From: Mesaphorura yosii
Lineage: Eukaryota; Arthropoda; Collembola; Poduromorpha; Tullbergiidae
Assembly (NCBI GenBank): GCA_009869945.1
Contig: WIXG01000113.1
Span: 146,879 to 210,878 of the forward strand
Reading direction: 5' to 3'
DNA: 64,000 nt
Below are positions 61,221 through 64,000 of the stretch, piece after piece (position 1 is the stretch's first letter; each line of letters opens with the position of its first letter). Under the pieces are notes generated by a model that saw only the letters and a program-made list of their open reading frames with translations, did no database searches and was not told where the DNA came from. A program made the position numbers and the translations under genes.

Positions 61221-62786
61221 TCATTCCTTAAAGCTGGTAAGACAGAGGCTGGCATTGGTTCCACCGAAACCAAACGAGTTTTTCAGTGCAATCAGTCTGT
61301 CTCCAGTTTTGTCTAGTTGTTGACTGGAACGAATTATTTGTAACCCTTCAAATCCTTCATCAAGATTTTCAAGGTTGAGAGAGGGTGGCGCAACTTGAGA
61401 ATGACACGCCAGTATGGCCAGAATTGACTCAACAGCTCCCGCGGCTCCAAGCAAGTGTCCATGACTTCCTTTCGTTGATGATATCACGACTTTGCCAATC
61501 TAAATATCGAAATATCAATCAGGTACGACGCATTTCTTTGTGGGAGTTCTCGAATGATTACAGTACAAATGAATTGTGAACATTAGCATACCTCAGCATT
61601 TTGGAAAAGTTGTCGCACAGCTATCAACTCGGCCTTGTCTCCAATCGGAGTAGACGTGGCGTGACAATTAATATAGGAAACTTGCTCCGGTTTGACATTC
61701 GCTGTATTCAGCGCTTGTGTCATTGCTCTTAGAGCCCCTCGTCCATCCTCTCGTGCTGCAGTCATATGGTTGGCGTCGCCGCTGAGACCATAACCCAGAA
61801 CTTCACCGTATATTTGTGCACCTCGTTCCAAAGCGTGATTCAACTCTTCCAGAACAAGAATTCCGGCTCCTTCACCCATCACGAACCCATCCCGCTTTGT
61901 GTCAAATGGCCTGGAAGCCTTCTGAGGGTCGGAATTAAACTTTGTTGAGAGAGCACGGAGGCGACAGAACGTGGCAATAGAAAGCGGATTTATGGATGCT
62001 TCGGAACCTCCACAAATCATGACGTCGGCATAGTTGTGTCGAATAAAATTAAAAGCGTCGCCAATGCTGTGTGCACCAGATGCACATGCAGTTGATGCAC
62101 AGTGATTGGGACCCTAGTCAGAAGAAAGTATAAGCAATAATTAATTAGGTCAAAGACGTGATAAGCGAAGGAATTCGAATTGACTTACTTCAAACCCGTA
62201 CTTGATGCTAATTTGCCCAGCCGCAAGATTTGGCAGAATTCTTGGGATAAAATATGGCGTGACTCTACTGTATCCTCGCTCCTCAAGTATGTGGCCTGTG
62301 TCTTGAACATCTTGAAGATCACACAGACCAACTCCCACACACACCCCAATTCGTCCCTTTGAAGCTTCATCCAAGCTCTTATTATCTAGTAACCCGCTAT
62401 TCTGAATAGCTTCTTCGGCAGCCACCAACGAGTACAAAGTTGCATGAGACGAGGACCGTCGTTCTGCCTCCGTAAACTTGTTGGCGATGTCTAGCTGACC
62501 CTCACTGCTTTTGCTAGCACCTGCAGCAAGTGTCAATTATAAGTACAAAGAGTACGCTGGAGTCTATGAAGGTTAAACTCGTACCTTCGTGACTAGTTGG
62601 CGTTGGAACGACTCCAGCTACTTGGCAAGGAAGTTTGCTGTATTTATGATCTGATAAGGCAATAATTCCAGACGCGCCGCTGATGATTTTCTTCCATACC
62701 GTCTCAACTCCACAACCCAAAGGCGTCACCAGACCAAGACCAGTCACAACAACACGTCGAGCACTTCCTCCAGTGCTGCTGTACAT
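61221..62786 (-). CDS. OXSM: Mitochondrial-type 3-oxoacyl-ACP synthase (beta-ketoacyl synthase, OXSM)
   Basis: Condensing enzyme of mitochondrial type II fatty-acid synthesis, which feeds lipoate production. Four exons on the minus strand, 62585-62786, 62189-62520, 61592-62113 and 61221-61499, close to 444 residues. The KAS II fold signatures are complete: [15 protein letters not shown] at the start, active-site Cys188 in STACASGAH, His329 in [11 protein letters not shown], His367 in [14 protein letters not shown], and [12 protein letters not shown] near the end. The block [17 protein letters not shown] is typical. The ATG at 62786 leaves only about ten residues before the core, with no mitochondrial presequence. 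An acceptor (TTTTCCAG) just upstream at 62796 suggests that a further 5' exon, possibly with the presequence, exists. Confidence 0.95.
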
Positions 62787-63931
62787 CTTAAGGAACTGGA
62801 AAATTGCAGTGTCTTATCTGTGGCTGGAAATATTGTCAAGACGAGTATCAGTAGCCCTCAGTCGGTGCAATAAAGTGTAAAACCCAATGATAAAACTTTA
62901 TTCCGTAGAATCACATGTTTCCCGCTGGGCATTCAGTGCGTGTGTTTTGAATTGGCCTATTGTGTTAGAGTAGTTGGATTTGAACATCTTGGCTGGCAAT
63001 TTCTCCATGTTGAGTTAATTTGACAGTGTAGCGGTGTAAAATTGTGTAATCAATTGCACATGCTGTTTGAAGTGTAATCTGACGGGAGGAACCTGATGTG
63101 GACGTCCAGCACCGATATCAGTGTTCCTTTCCAATGAGTTAAGACTTCAGAAACTTAAGTTCCTCCGTTCAGGTAATCATTTTTAATCATTATAATCAAT
63201 AAACTTATGCATGATGTCTGGGGTGTCTTCTTACATCATCAAGTTCGGTAGGACTTGGAAACGCCGAATTGTAATGTTACTTTTGCGCATTGCATTGGTT
63301 GCATTTTATGCTTTCAGTATAAGTTAGTTCAACTCTGCCGATTAATGTTGCGATGGATGAGATGAGTGCTTTGCTTCGAGTTAATGTTTTTTCTATGGCT
63401 CACAATGTAGCCGTTACGGCATGGGTTATCTGTTAAAGTTCAATGAGCGATAAGCGGGGTATGGTGTGATACAGATCAAAGCCCTTTTACAATCAAGTAG
63501 TTTCGCAAGTCGGGAAGCCGATCCGTGTCAGTAAAATTCCTCTACAGCTATTTGTGAAGTGCTGCATAAGCATACATTGCCTTTCCTTATCATTTATGTT
63601 TTTCATTCTTGTTACAAACTGTCACGACCCACGTGGTCATCGTGACGAGAATGTCTAGAATTAGTAGCTAGAATTGAATATGAGTGCTCGTGTCCTCAGC
63701 CGTCTTGGGAGTCCTACGATTAGTATTTTCGAGTAAACAAAACACTTAAAAACGCAAAATTAAATCCTACGTTATCATTGCTCAGTTGTTGGCAGGACTT
63801 CGACCAGACGTCAGGCGATATTATTGAGGTCATTGTTTTTCATTGTATCTGTTTGTGACATTATTTGAGACACGTCCTTAACGACGAGGCTTCATCATCT
63901 CAACTCAACTCTTCTCCTTGCAGATTTCAAA
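62787..63931. promoter_or_regulatory. Region between OXSM and the TANGO2-like gene
   Basis: About 1.1 kb between divergent genes, presumably with both promoters and non-coding or short first exons of each. A CTCCTTGCAG acceptor at 63923 precedes the start at 63932. On the minus strand, an ATG reading MRKSNITIRRFQVLPNLM runs to a GTAAGA donor near 63235 and looks like a presequence, but it does not join OXSM in frame. Confidence 0.4.
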
Positions 63932-64000
63932 ATGTGCAACTTGTTCATCGCCGTAACTCCTGATTCTTCTGAACGACAAAGTGACTACAAACTCGTCCTT
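63932..64000 (+). CDS. Tango2: TANGO2-like (NRDE family) protein, 5' end only
   Basis: The last 23 codons of the window start MCNLFIAVTPDSS and end DYKLVL at the edge. TANGO2 proteins begin MC-(I/L)-(L/F)-F, then a short loop, then (Y)-(K/R)-L-(I/V)-L leading to the NRDE motif. The invariant second-position cysteine is here. The NRDE motif itself would be just outside, so this rests on a short match. A splice acceptor eight bases before the ATG implies a non-coding first exon. Confidence 0.6.
   Translation, partial: MCNLFIAVTPDSSERQSDYKLVL

Overview
The window is nuclear DNA from a small-genome animal, most likely an arthropod. Genes are split by many short GT-AG introns (mostly about 50 to 90 bases), 3' ends carry AATAAA signals, and the neighbours are single-copy animal genes. 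The strongest clade clue is a contactin with an N-terminal C-type lectin domain in front of six Ig and four fibronectin III domains, the insect/crustacean architecture. A pancrustacean such as a springtail or branchiopod fits; I cannot name the species. I see no mobile element, CRISPR array, rRNA or convincing tRNA.

Layout, left to right. Prp8, the core spliceosome protein, runs on the minus strand from 6774 off the left edge. Mnt, a Max-partner bHLH-Zip repressor, lies head-to-head with it on the plus strand (7383-22586); it has a 13 kb first intron and two alternative first exons, only one of which carries the Sin3-interaction helix. UBE2L3/UbcH7 (minus, 25136-25838) converges on Mnt. 4E-T (plus, 28314-32347) is an eIF4E-binding P-body protein. 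An unrecognised basic, repeat-bearing gene follows (plus, about 33753-35710). Next is a 2,547-residue RGG/AT-hook/multi-C2H2 zinc-finger protein (plus, 38064-47695). Contactin (plus, 49432-54551) is tail-to-tail with phosphorylase kinase gamma (minus, 55020-57188), which carries a pair of equal-length, same-phase alternative exons in its activation segment. FTSJ3/Spb1 (plus, 57773-60992) is divergent from PhK gamma and convergent with a mitochondrial-type 3-oxoacyl-ACP synthase, OXSM (minus, 61221-62786). A TANGO2-like gene starts at 63932 and runs off the right edge.

The genes are not one pathway. Several concern RNA and gene expression (Prp8, Mnt, 4E-T, FTSJ3, the zinc-finger protein); the rest are housekeeping or neural/epithelial adhesion genes. 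Exon joins were made by hand from splice sites and reading phase. For Prp8, Mnt, UBE2L3, zinc finger, Cont, PhK gamma, FTSJ3 and OXSM all phases close without forcing. In 4E-T one join needs a weak donor, and in the orphan gene several joins are tentative.
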